Origin: Hyphomicrobiales bacterium
GTDB taxonomy: Bacteria; Pseudomonadota; Alphaproteobacteria; Rhizobiales; Rhizobiaceae
NCBI GenBank assembly: GCA_900467745.1
Contig: UBQW01000037.1
Span: 62,001 to 126,000, forward strand
Length of the DNA stretch: 64,000 nt
Direction: 5' to 3'
The position numbers and the translations under genes are program-made. The notes below the pieces were generated by a model. That model did no database searches. It had not been told where the DNA came from and was given only the letters and a program-made list of their open reading frames with translations. How positions within the stretch are numbered: the stretch's first letter is position 1; each line of letters begins with the position of its first letter. Of the stretch, positions 1 through 8,145 are shown in pieces.

Positions 1-429
1 CCTTGGACGTCCCGCATGGAAACCCCGCGCCAGGGGCGCCATGACGGGCCGATCTGCCGGATCGAGATCTTCGAGCCCTGGACGCAGGCGCTGAAGGGCG
101 TCGAGGCCTTCGAGCGGCTGGAAATCCTCTATTGGCTGGATCGCTCCCGCCGCGACCTCGTGCTGCAGAGCCCGGCCAATTCGGGCAAGGTGCACGGCAC
201 CTTCTCGCTCCGCTCCCCCGTTCGCCCCAATCCGATCGGCACCTCGATCGTCAAGCTCGAGGCGGTGGAAGGAGCAACGCTTCTGGTGCGCGGCATGGAT
301 TGCCTCGACGGCACGCCGTTGCTCGACCTGAAGCCGGATCGCACTCTGTTCAAACCGATCGCGCCGCCGCAGCCTGGCGATTTCCAGACTGGCGACGACG
401 GAACGGCGCATTATTGCCAGAAGGCGTAA
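1..429 (+). CDS. trmO: TrmO/TsaA-family tRNA methyltransferase, 5' end cut by window
   Basis: The reading frame is open to the first base: the codons before the first ATG (position 16) read P-W-T-S-R and join smoothly to METPRQGRHDG, the usual N-terminal stretch of the TsaA/VirR-like fold. The gene therefore starts outside the window. The motif RSPVRPNPIG near residue 68 is the family signature. Members N6-methylate threonylcarbamoyladenosine at position 37 of certain tRNAs using S-adenosylmethionine. It faces the molbindin gene tail to tail with no gap. The family is clear; the exact tRNA substrate is inferred from the family. Confidence 0.85.
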   Translation, partial: PWTSRMETPRQGRHDGPICRIEIFEPWTQALKGVEAFERLEILYWLDRSRRDLVLQSPANSGKVHGTFSLRSPVRPNPIGTSIVKLEAVEGATLLVRGMDCLDGTPLLDLKPDRTLFKPIAPPQPGDFQTGDDGTAHYCQKA

Positions 430-639
430 TCAGTCGACGGCGACCATCACGTCGGAGGCCTTGACCACGGCATAGGCGTCGGAGCCGACGGTCAGCCCGA
501 GTTCCTTGACAGCCTCGTTGGTGATCGACGACGTCACGATCGAGCCGCCGCCAATATCGATACGCACATGCGCCGTCGTGGCGCCGAGCGTGATCTCGAC
601 GACCTTGCCCTTGAGGCGGTTGCGTGCGCTGATTTTCAT
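430..639 (-). CDS. molbindin: single Mop (TOBE) domain protein, 69 aa
   Basis: A 69-residue protein made of one Mop/TOBE domain, starting MKISARNRLKGKVVEI and containing the typical stretch VRIDIGGGSIVTSSIT. Such proteins oligomerise and bind molybdate or tungstate in the cytoplasm, as store or buffer for molybdenum-cofactor enzymes. The start is firm: AAGGAG lies 8 bases before the ATG. No mod transport or moa gene is present nearby, so the link to molybdenum rests on the domain alone. Complete and of normal length for a one-domain molbindin. Confidence 0.85.
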   Translation of the reverse strand: MKISARNRLKGKVVEITLGATTAHVRIDIGGGSIVTSSITNEAVKELGLTVGSDAYAVVKASDVMVAVD

Positions 640-696
640 GAGTTTTCTCCTTGTTTCGATGGCGGAACTTAGCGATTCGCCACCGAAACGGCAATC

Positions 697-2211
697 TCAC
701 TCGCCGCGCGGATAGCGCTGGTTTTCTTCCAGCACGTTCAAATCCATGTGGTTGCGCATGTAGCGTTCCGAGGCGCGCTGCAGCGGCTGGTAGTCCCAGG
801 GATAATAGGCGCCGTTGCGCAGCGCCTCGTAGACCACCCAGCGCCGCGCCTGGCTTTCGCGCACCGCTGCGTCGAAGCTTGCAAGGTTCCAGCGCGTCTG
901 CGCCTGCGCGGTCAGATGCGCCAGCGTGTCCGCATAGGCGGGGTCGGTGGCGAGGTTCTTCAGTTCCTTCGGGTCGGCGTCGAGATCGAACATCATCGGC
1001 GCGTCCTTGTCGCAGAGCGTCAGCTTGAACTTGCCGTCACGAAGGCCGACCAGCGGCGCGATCGAACCCTCGGCCGCATATTCCATCGGCACCGGCCCGC
1101 GTCCGCCGGTTCCCGTGGCGAGCGGCGTCAGATCCTCGCCGTCGGTCCAGGGCTTCAGCTTGGTGATGTCGATGCCGGCAAGCGCCGCCAGCGTCGGCGT
1201 CACGTCCAGCGTCGAAACCGGCTGGCTGATCAGCTTCGGCTCCCAGTCGGGTGCGGCAATTGCCAGCGGTACCCGCGCCGAGCCGTCGAAGAAGCACATC
1301 TTGAACCAGAGACCGCGCTCGCCCAGCATGTCGCCATGGTCGGAGACGAAGAGGATGACGGTATCCTCGGCCATGCGCCCACGCTCGAGAACGTCGATGA
1401 GCTCGCCGACCTTCTCGTCGATATAGGAGATGTTGGCGAAATAGCCGCGGCGGGCGTTGCGCACCTGCTCGCGGGTGATCTCGAAGGCGTCGTAGTCGCA
1501 GGCCTTCAAGAGCCGCTGCGAATGCTGGTCCTGCTCGTCGAACGGGATCGTGCCGACTTCAGGGTCGAGATGAGGGCAATCCTCGTAGAGATCCCAGAAC
1601 TTGCGGCGCGCCACATAGGGGTCGTGCGGATGCGTGAAGCTCACCGTCAGGCACCAGGGACGATTGTCCTGCCGGCGCGAGAGGTCGTAGAGCTTACGGG
1701 TCGCGTTGTAGGCGACCTCATCGTCATATTCCATCTGGTTGGTGATTTCGGCCACGCCCGCGCCCGTCACCGAGCCGAGATTGTGGTACCACCAGTCGAT
1801 GCGCTCGCCGGGCTTGGTGTAATCAGGCGTCCAGCCGAAATCGGCAGGATAGATATCGGTCGTCAGCCGCTCCTCGAAGCCATGCAGCTGGTCGGGGCCG
1901 ACGAAGTGCATCTTGCCCGAAAGCGCTGTGTGATAGCCGGCCGCGCGCAGGTGGTGCGCGAAGGTCGGGATATCGGAGGCGAATTCGGCGGCGTTGTCGT
2001 AGACGCGGGTGCGGCTCGGCAGCTGTCCGGACATGAAGGAAGCCCGCGCCGGCGCGCAGAGCGGGCTTGCCGTATAGGTGTTGGCAAAGCGCACGGAGCG
2101 CTTCGCCAGGGCTTTCAGATGCGGCGCGTGAAGAAACTCGGCCGGCCCGTCGGGAAACAGCGTCCCGTTATACTGGTCGACCATCAGGATGAGAAAATTC
2201 GGGCGCGACAT
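697..2211 (-). CDS. betC: choline-sulfatase
   Basis: A 504-residue type I sulfatase of alkaline-phosphatase fold. The N-terminus (residues 1-20) carries the first metal ligands, and residues 52-56 (C-A-P-A-R) are the sulfatase signature whose cysteine becomes formylglycine. SDHGDMLGERG (about residue 290) holds further metal ligands. The C-terminal 45 residues with RYMRNHMDLN are typical of choline-sulfatases. It hydrolyses choline-O-sulfate to choline and sulfate, feeding the glycine betaine route. It lies 23 bases after choX on the same strand, so the two are probably one operon. The betA, betB and betI genes that flank betC in S. meliloti are absent from this window. Confidence 0.93.
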   Translation of the reverse strand: MSRPNFLILMVDQYNGTLFPDGPAEFLHAPHLKALAKRSVRFANTYTASPLCAPARASFMSGQLPSRTRVYDNAAEFASDIPTFAHHLRAAGYHTALSGKMHFVGPDQLHGFEERLTTDIYPADFGWTPDYTKPGERIDWWYHNLGSVTGAGVAEITNQMEYDDEVAYNATRKLYDLSRRQDNRPWCLTVSFTHPHDPYVARRKFWDLYEDCPHLDPEVGTIPFDEQDQHSQRLLKACDYDAFEITREQVRNARRGYFANISYIDEKVGELIDVLERGRMAEDTVILFVSDHGDMLGERGLWFKMCFFDGSARVPLAIAAPDWEPKLISQPVSTLDVTPTLAALAGIDITKLKPWTDGEDLTPLATGTGGRGPVPMEYAAEGSIAPLVGLRDGKFKLTLCDKDAPMMFDLDADPKELKNLATDPAYADTLAHLTAQAQTRWNLASFDAAVRESQARRWVVYEALRNGAYYPWDYQPLQRASERYMRNHMDLNVLEENQRYPRGE

Positions 2212-2234
2212 GCTGGGTATGGGTCCTTGAGGTA

Positions 2235-3185
2235 TCAGAGGCCGAGGGAAGTCTTGACTGCATCCGCGGCAGGCTTGCCGTCAAGCGTCGTGACGCCGGA
2301 GAGCCATGGGTCGATGGCGGTCGGATTGGCCTTCAGCCATGCGGTCGCCGCAGCCTTCGGGTCCTCGCCGCCGAGGATCGAGCCCATCAGCACGTTTTCC
2401 ATGCTGAGGTCGAACTTCAGGTTCTTCATGAACGCGGCCGCGTTCGGGCATTTCGCCGACCAGCCAGTGCGGGCCAGGGTATAAATCTCGGCGCCGCCGA
2501 AGTTCGCGCCGAAATAGGCGTCACCGCCGGAGAGATAGGTGATCTGGAACTTCTCGTTCATCGGATGCGGCGCCCAGGCGAGGAACACGACAGCACCCTT
2601 GTCCTTGGAGGCGCGCTCGACCTGCGCCAGCATCGCCTGCTCGCCGGATTCGACCAGCTTCCAGTCCTTGAGGCCGAAGTCGTTGGCGTCGATCATCTTC
2701 TGGATGTTGCCGTTGGCAGGCGCACCCGGCTCGATGCCGTAGATCTGCTTGCCGAACTCGTCGCCATGCTTCTGCAGGTCGGCGAAATCCTTGATGCCCT
2801 TGTCGGCCACATAGGTCGGTACGGCGAGCGTGAACTTCGCGCCCTCGAGGTTCTTGTTCATCACCTCGACCGCCTTGGCGGCGTTAAGGTCATCGATGAA
2901 GGACTTCTGCGCCGGCATCCAGTTGCCGAGGAAGACGTCGATCTCGCCGTTCTTCATCGACTGGTAGCCGATCGGCACCGAGAGCGTCTTGACGTCGGGC
3001 TCATAGCCGAGCGCCGTCAGGATCACGGAGGTCACGCCATTGGTCGCGGTGATGTCGGTCCAACCCGGATCGGACATGCGGATCGTCTTGCACGATGCAT
3101 CATCGGCGGCAGCGGCCGATCCAACGGCCAGAGCGGAAAGCACAACGCCGGCGGCAAGACGGCGGATCATGGAAACTGCTGTCAT
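2235..3185 (-). CDS. choX: choline/choline-sulfate ABC transporter periplasmic binding protein
   Basis: A 316-residue OpuAC-type substrate-binding protein. Residues 1-26 form a signal peptide ending in AVGSAAAA. The mature part has tryptophans and tyrosines expected for an aromatic cage that holds a quaternary ammonium group (for example DPGWTD near 40 and LGNWMPAQ near 92). In rhizobia ChoX works with the permease ChoW and ATPase ChoV to import choline. Neither is encoded next to it here; betC follows instead, so the binding protein must use components encoded elsewhere. The LysR gene diverges from it, matching the known choline-sulfate utilisation arrangement. Confidence 0.9.
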   Translation of the reverse strand: MTAVSMIRRLAAGVVLSALAVGSAAAADDASCKTIRMSDPGWTDITATNGVTSVILTALGYEPDVKTLSVPIGYQSMKNGEIDVFLGNWMPAQKSFIDDLNAAKAVEVMNKNLEGAKFTLAVPTYVADKGIKDFADLQKHGDEFGKQIYGIEPGAPANGNIQKMIDANDFGLKDWKLVESGEQAMLAQVERASKDKGAVVFLAWAPHPMNEKFQITYLSGGDAYFGANFGGAEIYTLARTGWSAKCPNAAAFMKNLKFDLSMENVLMGSILGGEDPKAAATAWLKANPTAIDPWLSGVTTLDGKPAADAVKTSLGL

Positions 3186-3217
3186 CTCATTTCCCCTTTT
3201 TTGTCATTTGATAGTTT

Positions 3218-3265
3218 TATTGAACAACACTAGCATCGTCCCTGTGAAGGCAGCTTTTTTCAATA
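3218..3265. promoter_or_regulatory. inverted repeat in the choX / LysR divergent promoter
   Basis: TATTGAA at 3218-3224 and its exact reverse complement TTCAATA at 3259-3265 lie in the 99 bases between two divergent genes. The half-site spacing of about 41 bases (four turns) suits a LysR tetramer. Binding by the adjacent LysR is inferred from position only. Confidence 0.4.
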
Positions 3266-3284
3266 GTTCCCAACAGGATTTTTT

Positions 3285-4184
3285 ATGGCAGAGCGGCCGA
3301 TCGATCTGGGATGGATGCGCATTTTCGCGGAGATCGGCGGCGCCGGCAGCCTGTCGGCCGCAGCTGCCGCGCTCGGCCTCACCCAGCCCGCCGTCAGTTA
3401 CCAGATCCGCAGGCTGGAAGAGCAGATCGGCGTGACGTTGCTCAAGCGTCAGCACCGCGGCGTCGAGCTCACGCCCGAGGGGCAGCGGCTTTTCGACCTC
3501 GTTGCAAGAAGCGTCGATGAGATCGACCAACTGACGCGCAGGCTGCGCAGCGAAAAGGAGCGACCCTCGATCCGGTTGCATACGGACTATGCCTTTTCCG
3601 CGCTCTGGCTGATCCCGCGCATGCACGCGTTTCGGCTGGTCCATCCGGATACGGATATCCAGATCATCGCCACGCAGCGCATGGAGCGGCATCGTTCGGG
3701 CGAAGGCGACGTCTCCGTCGTCTTCGGCACTCGCGCCGAGTTCGGCCGCGACGCGAAGCTGCTGCTGCCGGAAAAGGTGGCGCCCGTCTGCAGCCCCGGC
3801 TTCATCGAGCGCAACGGTCCCTTTGAGACGCCCGTCGATCTCGCCCGCAACAGGCTGATCCACCTCGATACGGCGGCGCCATCGCCCTGGTTCGACTGGC
3901 GCAGCTATTTCGCGGCGCTCGGCGTCGGGCGCGAGGCCTTTGCCGGGCAGGGCGATCTCAGCTTCAACACCTATTCGCTGGTGGTGCAGGCAGCGCTTGG
4001 CGAACAGGGGCTGGCGCTCGGCTGGATGGGCCTGGTCGACACGCTGCTTTCGAATGGCATCCTGTCTGTGGCCGGCCCGACGCTGGAAGCGCCGGATCGC
4101 GGCTATTTTCTGCTGCAGCCGAAAGGCCGCACGCCCGGGAGCGACGAGCTCGGCGCCTGGATGCTGGCCGAAGCCGGTCTCTGA
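3285..4184 (+). CDS. LysR-family regulator of choline-sulfate utilisation
   Basis: A 299-residue LysR-type regulator. The winged helix at residues 8-65 contains AAAAALGLTQPAVSYQIRRLEEQIG, followed by a type 2 periplasmic-binding-like effector domain. It is divergent from choX-betC, and this trio matches the recognised choline-sulfate utilisation arrangement, so control of choX-betC in response to choline or choline-O-sulfate is likely. The GGATTTTTT stretch before the ATG gives a fair ribosome binding site. The LysR call is certain; the regulated genes are inferred from position. Confidence 0.85.
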   Translation: MAERPIDLGWMRIFAEIGGAGSLSAAAAALGLTQPAVSYQIRRLEEQIGVTLLKRQHRGVELTPEGQRLFDLVARSVDEIDQLTRRLRSEKERPSIRLHTDYAFSALWLIPRMHAFRLVHPDTDIQIIATQRMERHRSGEGDVSVVFGTRAEFGRDAKLLLPEKVAPVCSPGFIERNGPFETPVDLARNRLIHLDTAAPSPWFDWRSYFAALGVGREAFAGQGDLSFNTYSLVVQAALGEQGLALGWMGLVDTLLSNGILSVAGPTLEAPDRGYFLLQPKGRTPGSDELGAWMLAEAGL

Positions 4185-4210
4185 CATCCCTATTTTCAAG
4201 CGGCAGAAGG

Positions 4211-5587
4211 TCAGGCGGCCAGATCCTGCAGGAAGTCGTCGCACCAGCGCGAAACGTCATGGACGATGAGATAATCCATCATCCGCTGCCAGCGCTCCTT
4301 CCGCTCCTCGAGCGACATGTTGAGCGCCCGTGCGATTGCGTTGGCGGTCCCCTCGATGTCATAGGGGTTGACCAGAAGAGCGCCCTTCAGTTCGCGGGCG
4401 GCACCCGCGAAGCGCGACAGGACGAGAACGCCCGGATCTTCGGGATCCTGCGCCGCGACATATTCCTTCGCCACGAGGTTCATCCCGTCGCGCAGCGGCG
4501 TGACCAGACCCACTCGCGCGAGGCGATAAAGCCCGGCAAGGATGGGCCGGCTGAGCGAGCGGTTAATATAGCGGATCGGCACCCAGTCCACGGTGCCGAG
4601 CGCGCCGTTCACCCGGCCCGCCTGTTCGGCCACGGTGCGCTGCATCTGCTCGTATTCCGGCACCTCCGAGCGCGATTTCGGCGTCACCTGCAGATAGGTC
4701 ACGTTGCGCTGGTGTGCGGGGTTGTTCAGCACGAAGCGCTCGAAGGCGTCGATGCGCTGCGTCAGCCCCTTGGAGTAATCGAGCCGGTCGACGCCGATGA
4801 TCAGGTCGCGGCCGATGATACTCTCCTTCGCCTTGTGCACCATGGCATGGCTGACCGCCTTGCGGGCGAATTTCGCGAAGGCCTCGGTCTCGATCCCGAT
4901 GCCATAGGCGCCGCCCTTGAAGATCTTGTCGCCGGAGTTGAAGCGGCCGTCGCCCAGCGCATCGCCCATTTCCTCCCGACGCAGGCAGCCTGCGAAGTTC
5001 TCAAGGTCGTGGTCCGTCTGGAAGCCGACGAGATCGTAGGCGGCAAGCCCGCGCATGATCTCTTCATGCACAGGCATGGTGAAGAGCACGTCCGCCGGCG
5101 GCCAGGGGATGTGGTGGAAGAAACCGATGCGGTTCTTCACGCCCATCTGCCGCAGCTCGGCGGCAAGCGGGATCAGGTGGTAGTCGTGAATCCAGATCGT
5201 GTCGTCGGGCTCAAGCATCGGCGCCAGCCGGTGCGCGAAGAAGCGGTTGACGCGGAAATACCCCGTCATCTCCTTGCGGCCATATTCCGCCAGATCCAGC
5301 CGGTAGTGGCATATCGGCCAGAGCACACGGTTGGCAAAGCCGAAGTAATATTCCTCGACATCCTTTTCGGTGAGGTCAGTCAACGCATAGGTGATCCGGC
5401 CATCCTCGCTGATCTGGAGGGCACCCGGCTCGGTGTCGCCGCTCGACTTGCCCGACCAGCCCATCCAGATGCCGCCGCGCTGCTGAAGCGCTGCCTGCAA
5501 GGCCACGGCAAGCCCGCCGGCTGCCGCTGCCGCGCCGCCCTTTTCGGGAACGGGCACACGGTTGGAAACGATGACAAGACGGCTCAC
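4211..5587 (-). CDS. otsA: alpha,alpha-trehalose-phosphate synthase (UDP-forming)
   Basis: A 458-residue glycosyltransferase of family GT20 that joins UDP-glucose (or another NDP-glucose) and glucose-6-phosphate into trehalose-6-phosphate. Landmarks are SRLVIVSNRVPVP at the N-terminus, the flexible glycine-rich loop (GGLAVAL), HDYHLIPLAAELR near residue 155, and RLDYSKGLTQR near residue 268, which binds the donor nucleotide. It lies 58 bases downstream of otsB on the same strand, giving an otsBA osmoprotection operon. Its neighbour is the choline-sulfate module, another route to compatible solutes. It converges with the LysR gene at its 3' side. Confidence 0.95.
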   Translation of the reverse strand: MSRLVIVSNRVPVPEKGGAAAAAGGLAVALQAALQQRGGIWMGWSGKSSGDTEPGALQISEDGRITYALTDLTEKDVEEYYFGFANRVLWPICHYRLDLAEYGRKEMTGYFRVNRFFAHRLAPMLEPDDTIWIHDYHLIPLAAELRQMGVKNRIGFFHHIPWPPADVLFTMPVHEEIMRGLAAYDLVGFQTDHDLENFAGCLRREEMGDALGDGRFNSGDKIFKGGAYGIGIETEAFAKFARKAVSHAMVHKAKESIIGRDLIIGVDRLDYSKGLTQRIDAFERFVLNNPAHQRNVTYLQVTPKSRSEVPEYEQMQRTVAEQAGRVNGALGTVDWVPIRYINRSLSRPILAGLYRLARVGLVTPLRDGMNLVAKEYVAAQDPEDPGVLVLSRFAGAARELKGALLVNPYDIEGTANAIARALNMSLEERKERWQRMMDYLIVHDVSRWCDDFLQDLAA

Positions 5588-5645
5588 GCAATATTCCTTT
5601 CAAAAACGGCAGTACGCAAAAATGGCAATCGATAGGTCGCGATCA

Positions 5646-6464
5646 TCAAACGGCGAGATGCGCGATGAGTTCCCTGAGAGCGACCGCGGTCGGCAGCGTC
5701 AGTTGCGCGGCCGTGCCGGAGAGTGGTGTCCCGACGCGGATCGAATGCCCGCCCAGCCGGTTGGCGACATGAAACATCGCCTCGTCGGTAATGTCGTCGC
5801 CAATGGCAATCGGACGGCGTCCGGCAAATGGTGCTTCGGAGAGAAAGGTCTCCACCGCATGCCCCTTGTCGGCGCTTGCAGGGCGAATTTCGAGCACCAT
5901 CTTGCCGCGCTGCAGCGTCCAGTTCTCGCCGGCCTTCGCGAGGAACGTCTCCATCAGCGGCTCGAGCTCGGCCTGTCGCTGCGGCGCAAGCCGATAGTGG
6001 GCGGCAACCGCAGCCCCCTTGTCTTCGATCAGCACGCCATCGAAGCCTGACGTTTCCTTGCGCAGATCAGCCTTGAGTTTCTCGAACTGCGCCGTCGGCT
6101 CGACCTGCTCGATCCGTCCGTCCGCGCGCCGCAGCTCCGCTCCATGCAGGCCGGCGATGGGAAACCGATAGGGGGTAAAAAGCTTGTCGGCATAGGGCAG
6201 CGCCCGCCCGGTCACCAGCGCCACGGCGCCACCGAGCTTGCGCGACAGCTGATCGAGTTGCTGCGGCAGGCCAGGGGGCACGACGATGCCATCGGGCGTG
6301 TCGGCGAGATCGAGCAAGGTGCCGTCGATATCGAGAAACAGCGCCCAATCGGCGGCCGAGGAACGGAGAAGATTGAACAGAAACGAGGTCCCGGAAACCT
6401 GCTGCGGCTTCAGGGTTCGGGATGGCTGCGCTGGATAGGACATGTGGTGTAAATGTGGCAGCAA
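5646..6464 (-). CDS. otsB: trehalose-6-phosphate phosphatase
   Basis: A 272-residue haloacid-dehalogenase-fold phosphatase. ALFLDIDGTLLDLADTPDG (about residues 41-59) is motif I, with the nucleophilic and acid/base aspartates, and IAIGDDITDEAMF (about residues 216-228) is motif IV with the magnesium ligands. A small cap domain lies between. It removes phosphate from the OtsA product to give free trehalose in the cytoplasm. It is the first gene of the two-gene otsBA unit. The first 25 or so residues are less typical, so a slightly later start is possible. Confidence 0.93.
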   Translation of the reverse strand: MLPHLHHMSYPAQPSRTLKPQQVSGTSFLFNLLRSSAADWALFLDIDGTLLDLADTPDGIVVPPGLPQQLDQLSRKLGGAVALVTGRALPYADKLFTPYRFPIAGLHGAELRRADGRIEQVEPTAQFEKLKADLRKETSGFDGVLIEDKGAAVAAHYRLAPQRQAELEPLMETFLAKAGENWTLQRGKMVLEIRPASADKGHAVETFLSEAPFAGRRPIAIGDDITDEAMFHVANRLGGHSIRVGTPLSGTAAQLTLPTAVALRELIAHLAV

Positions 6465-6533
6465 AGCCCGATGGCAACCCTAAAAAGTCATCGCGGCCCC
6501 TTGGCAGGACCTCGCGCGGGCGTTTGCGGCCGC

Positions 6534-8063
6534 TCAATCTCCCGGCGTCACAGGGGCATTGGCCGAATAGAAGGCCTTCGCGTCCCGGGTGAACAAAGCG
6601 CCCTGATCGCTGCGTGTGTAGAACATGTGCCCACCCTGATAGACCTTCAGCCCGACCCGGTTTGCGGCAAGCGAAGCGGGCAGATGGTCGACGACATAGC
6701 GGCTGACGCCATAGGGCGTGACGAGATCGCTGTAGCCATGCGCGATCAGCAGCCGGAAGCTCGGAACGGCGGCGAGAAACTGCCTGATGTCGCCGGTCAC
6801 GCTTGCCTGCAGGCGCGATCCGCCGCCGCGACGACCCCATTCCCACTGGCGGTTTATGTCGCTGTCGAGCAGCGAGTAGGTCATCTCCGTCTTGAAGCCG
6901 AGCTCGTTGCGGGCATAGTCGGCGAAGGCGCCGCCATAAGCCCGGGTGAAGCCGTCGAGAATGGCGTCGTCGCCCCGTGCGTCAGCGGTCTCGGGAAACG
7001 CATCGGGCGTGGTAAAGGCCGCGTCATAGGGGCTGGCAACCAGTCCGTCGCTCTTGCCGATCTCCTTGGCGAAGGCGTTGCCGAGGAAGCCACGGTTCTT
7101 TTCGACGACATCCTCAGGTATGCCCGTCATGGCCGATAGCCTGGAATAGAACCCTTTCGCCGCATCGCCCGTGGGCGCTGCTCCCGCCAGCGTCGTCAGA
7201 TAGTCACCGAGCGCGAACCGCTCCGCTTCACGCTGTTTCGTCTCGTCGAATGCCTTTCGCCGATCCATCTGAGCTGCCGCCAGCGACGGCAGTTCCAGCG
7301 CCGCGCCGAGCGCGAATTCGTCAGCGCCGAACATCAGCTGTCCCTCGAGGAGCGGCGACAGCATCACCGCGCCCGAGATGATGATGCCCTGCGTATCCTT
7401 GAGCGCGCTCGCAACCTTCGCCGCCCGGAAGCCGCCATAGCTCTCTCCGAGCAGGTATTTCGGCGAGGACGCCCGGTTGTTGTGCGTGACGTAGAGCGCG
7501 ATCGCCTTGGCCACGCTCTCGGCATCGGCATTCACATTGTAGTATTTGGCGGCGTCATCGGGCTTCACCGTCCGGCTCCAGCCGGTACCAACAGGGTCGA
7601 TCAGCACGAGGTCGGTGAAGTCGAGCCAGCTGTTCGGGTTGTCGACCAGCCGAGCTTCCGCGCCGTCATCGCCATTTGGTCCGAACTCGACGATCCTGGG
7701 ACCGACGAGACCGAGATGCAGGAAGGCCGAGGCTGCACCCGGGCCACCGTTGAAGGCGAAGGTCAACGGCCGGTTGGCCCCGCCATCCTTCTTGACGTAG
7801 GCGGTATAGAAGATCGCCGCCGTCTGGGCGCCATCCTGGCCGAACATGTCGAGCGTGCCGGCCGTCGCGGTATAGGCAAGCTTGCGGCCATCGAGGGTGA
7901 TCTCATGCTCGGTAACGGAATCCGCCGGCAGCAGCTTCAGCACGCCCTCGCGCGATCCGGCGGATGGCGGCGCGGCGTCCTGTGCATAGGTCAGGGATGG
8001 GCCGATTGCGGCGGTGAGCCCGGTGGCCAGGATGGTGGCCAGGACAATGGATCGAAAGCGCAC
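6534..8063 (-). CDS. secreted serine carboxypeptidase-like protein (peptidase family S10)
   Basis: A 509-residue exported protein with a signal peptide over residues 1-27 (hydrophobic stretch then AIGPSLTYAQDA). The alpha/beta-hydrolase core shows the S10 signature LLGESYGGFRAAK (about residues 204-216) with the nucleophilic serine. The oxyanion region FNGGPGAASAFLHLG lies near residue 107. The catalytic aspartate is in HGYSDLVTPY and the histidine in GGHMFYTR near the C-terminus. Bacterial S10 proteins act in the periplasm on peptides, with unknown natural substrates. The gene stands alone between otsB and an MFS gene. Confidence 0.85.
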   Translation of the reverse strand: MRFRSIVLATILATGLTAAIGPSLTYAQDAAPPSAGSREGVLKLLPADSVTEHEITLDGRKLAYTATAGTLDMFGQDGAQTAAIFYTAYVKKDGGANRPLTFAFNGGPGAASAFLHLGLVGPRIVEFGPNGDDGAEARLVDNPNSWLDFTDLVLIDPVGTGWSRTVKPDDAAKYYNVNADAESVAKAIALYVTHNNRASSPKYLLGESYGGFRAAKVASALKDTQGIIISGAVMLSPLLEGQLMFGADEFALGAALELPSLAAAQMDRRKAFDETKQREAERFALGDYLTTLAGAAPTGDAAKGFYSRLSAMTGIPEDVVEKNRGFLGNAFAKEIGKSDGLVASPYDAAFTTPDAFPETADARGDDAILDGFTRAYGGAFADYARNELGFKTEMTYSLLDSDINRQWEWGRRGGGSRLQASVTGDIRQFLAAVPSFRLLIAHGYSDLVTPYGVSRYVVDHLPASLAANRVGLKVYQGGHMFYTRSDQGALFTRDAKAFYSANAPVTPGD

Positions 8064-8145
8064 GACTGTTCCTCCGCGGATGCCATCTTTGCGCGGAGCC
8101 TAGCATCGGCGCCGCCGCAAATGGCATCAACAGATGGTGAAGGCC

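Noticed and set aside
748..2484. Long plus-strand ORF of 578 codons opposite betC and choX
   Set aside because: It is antisense to two clear genes, its protein is Arg/Val-rich low-complexity, and it has no family motif. High GC produces such shadows.
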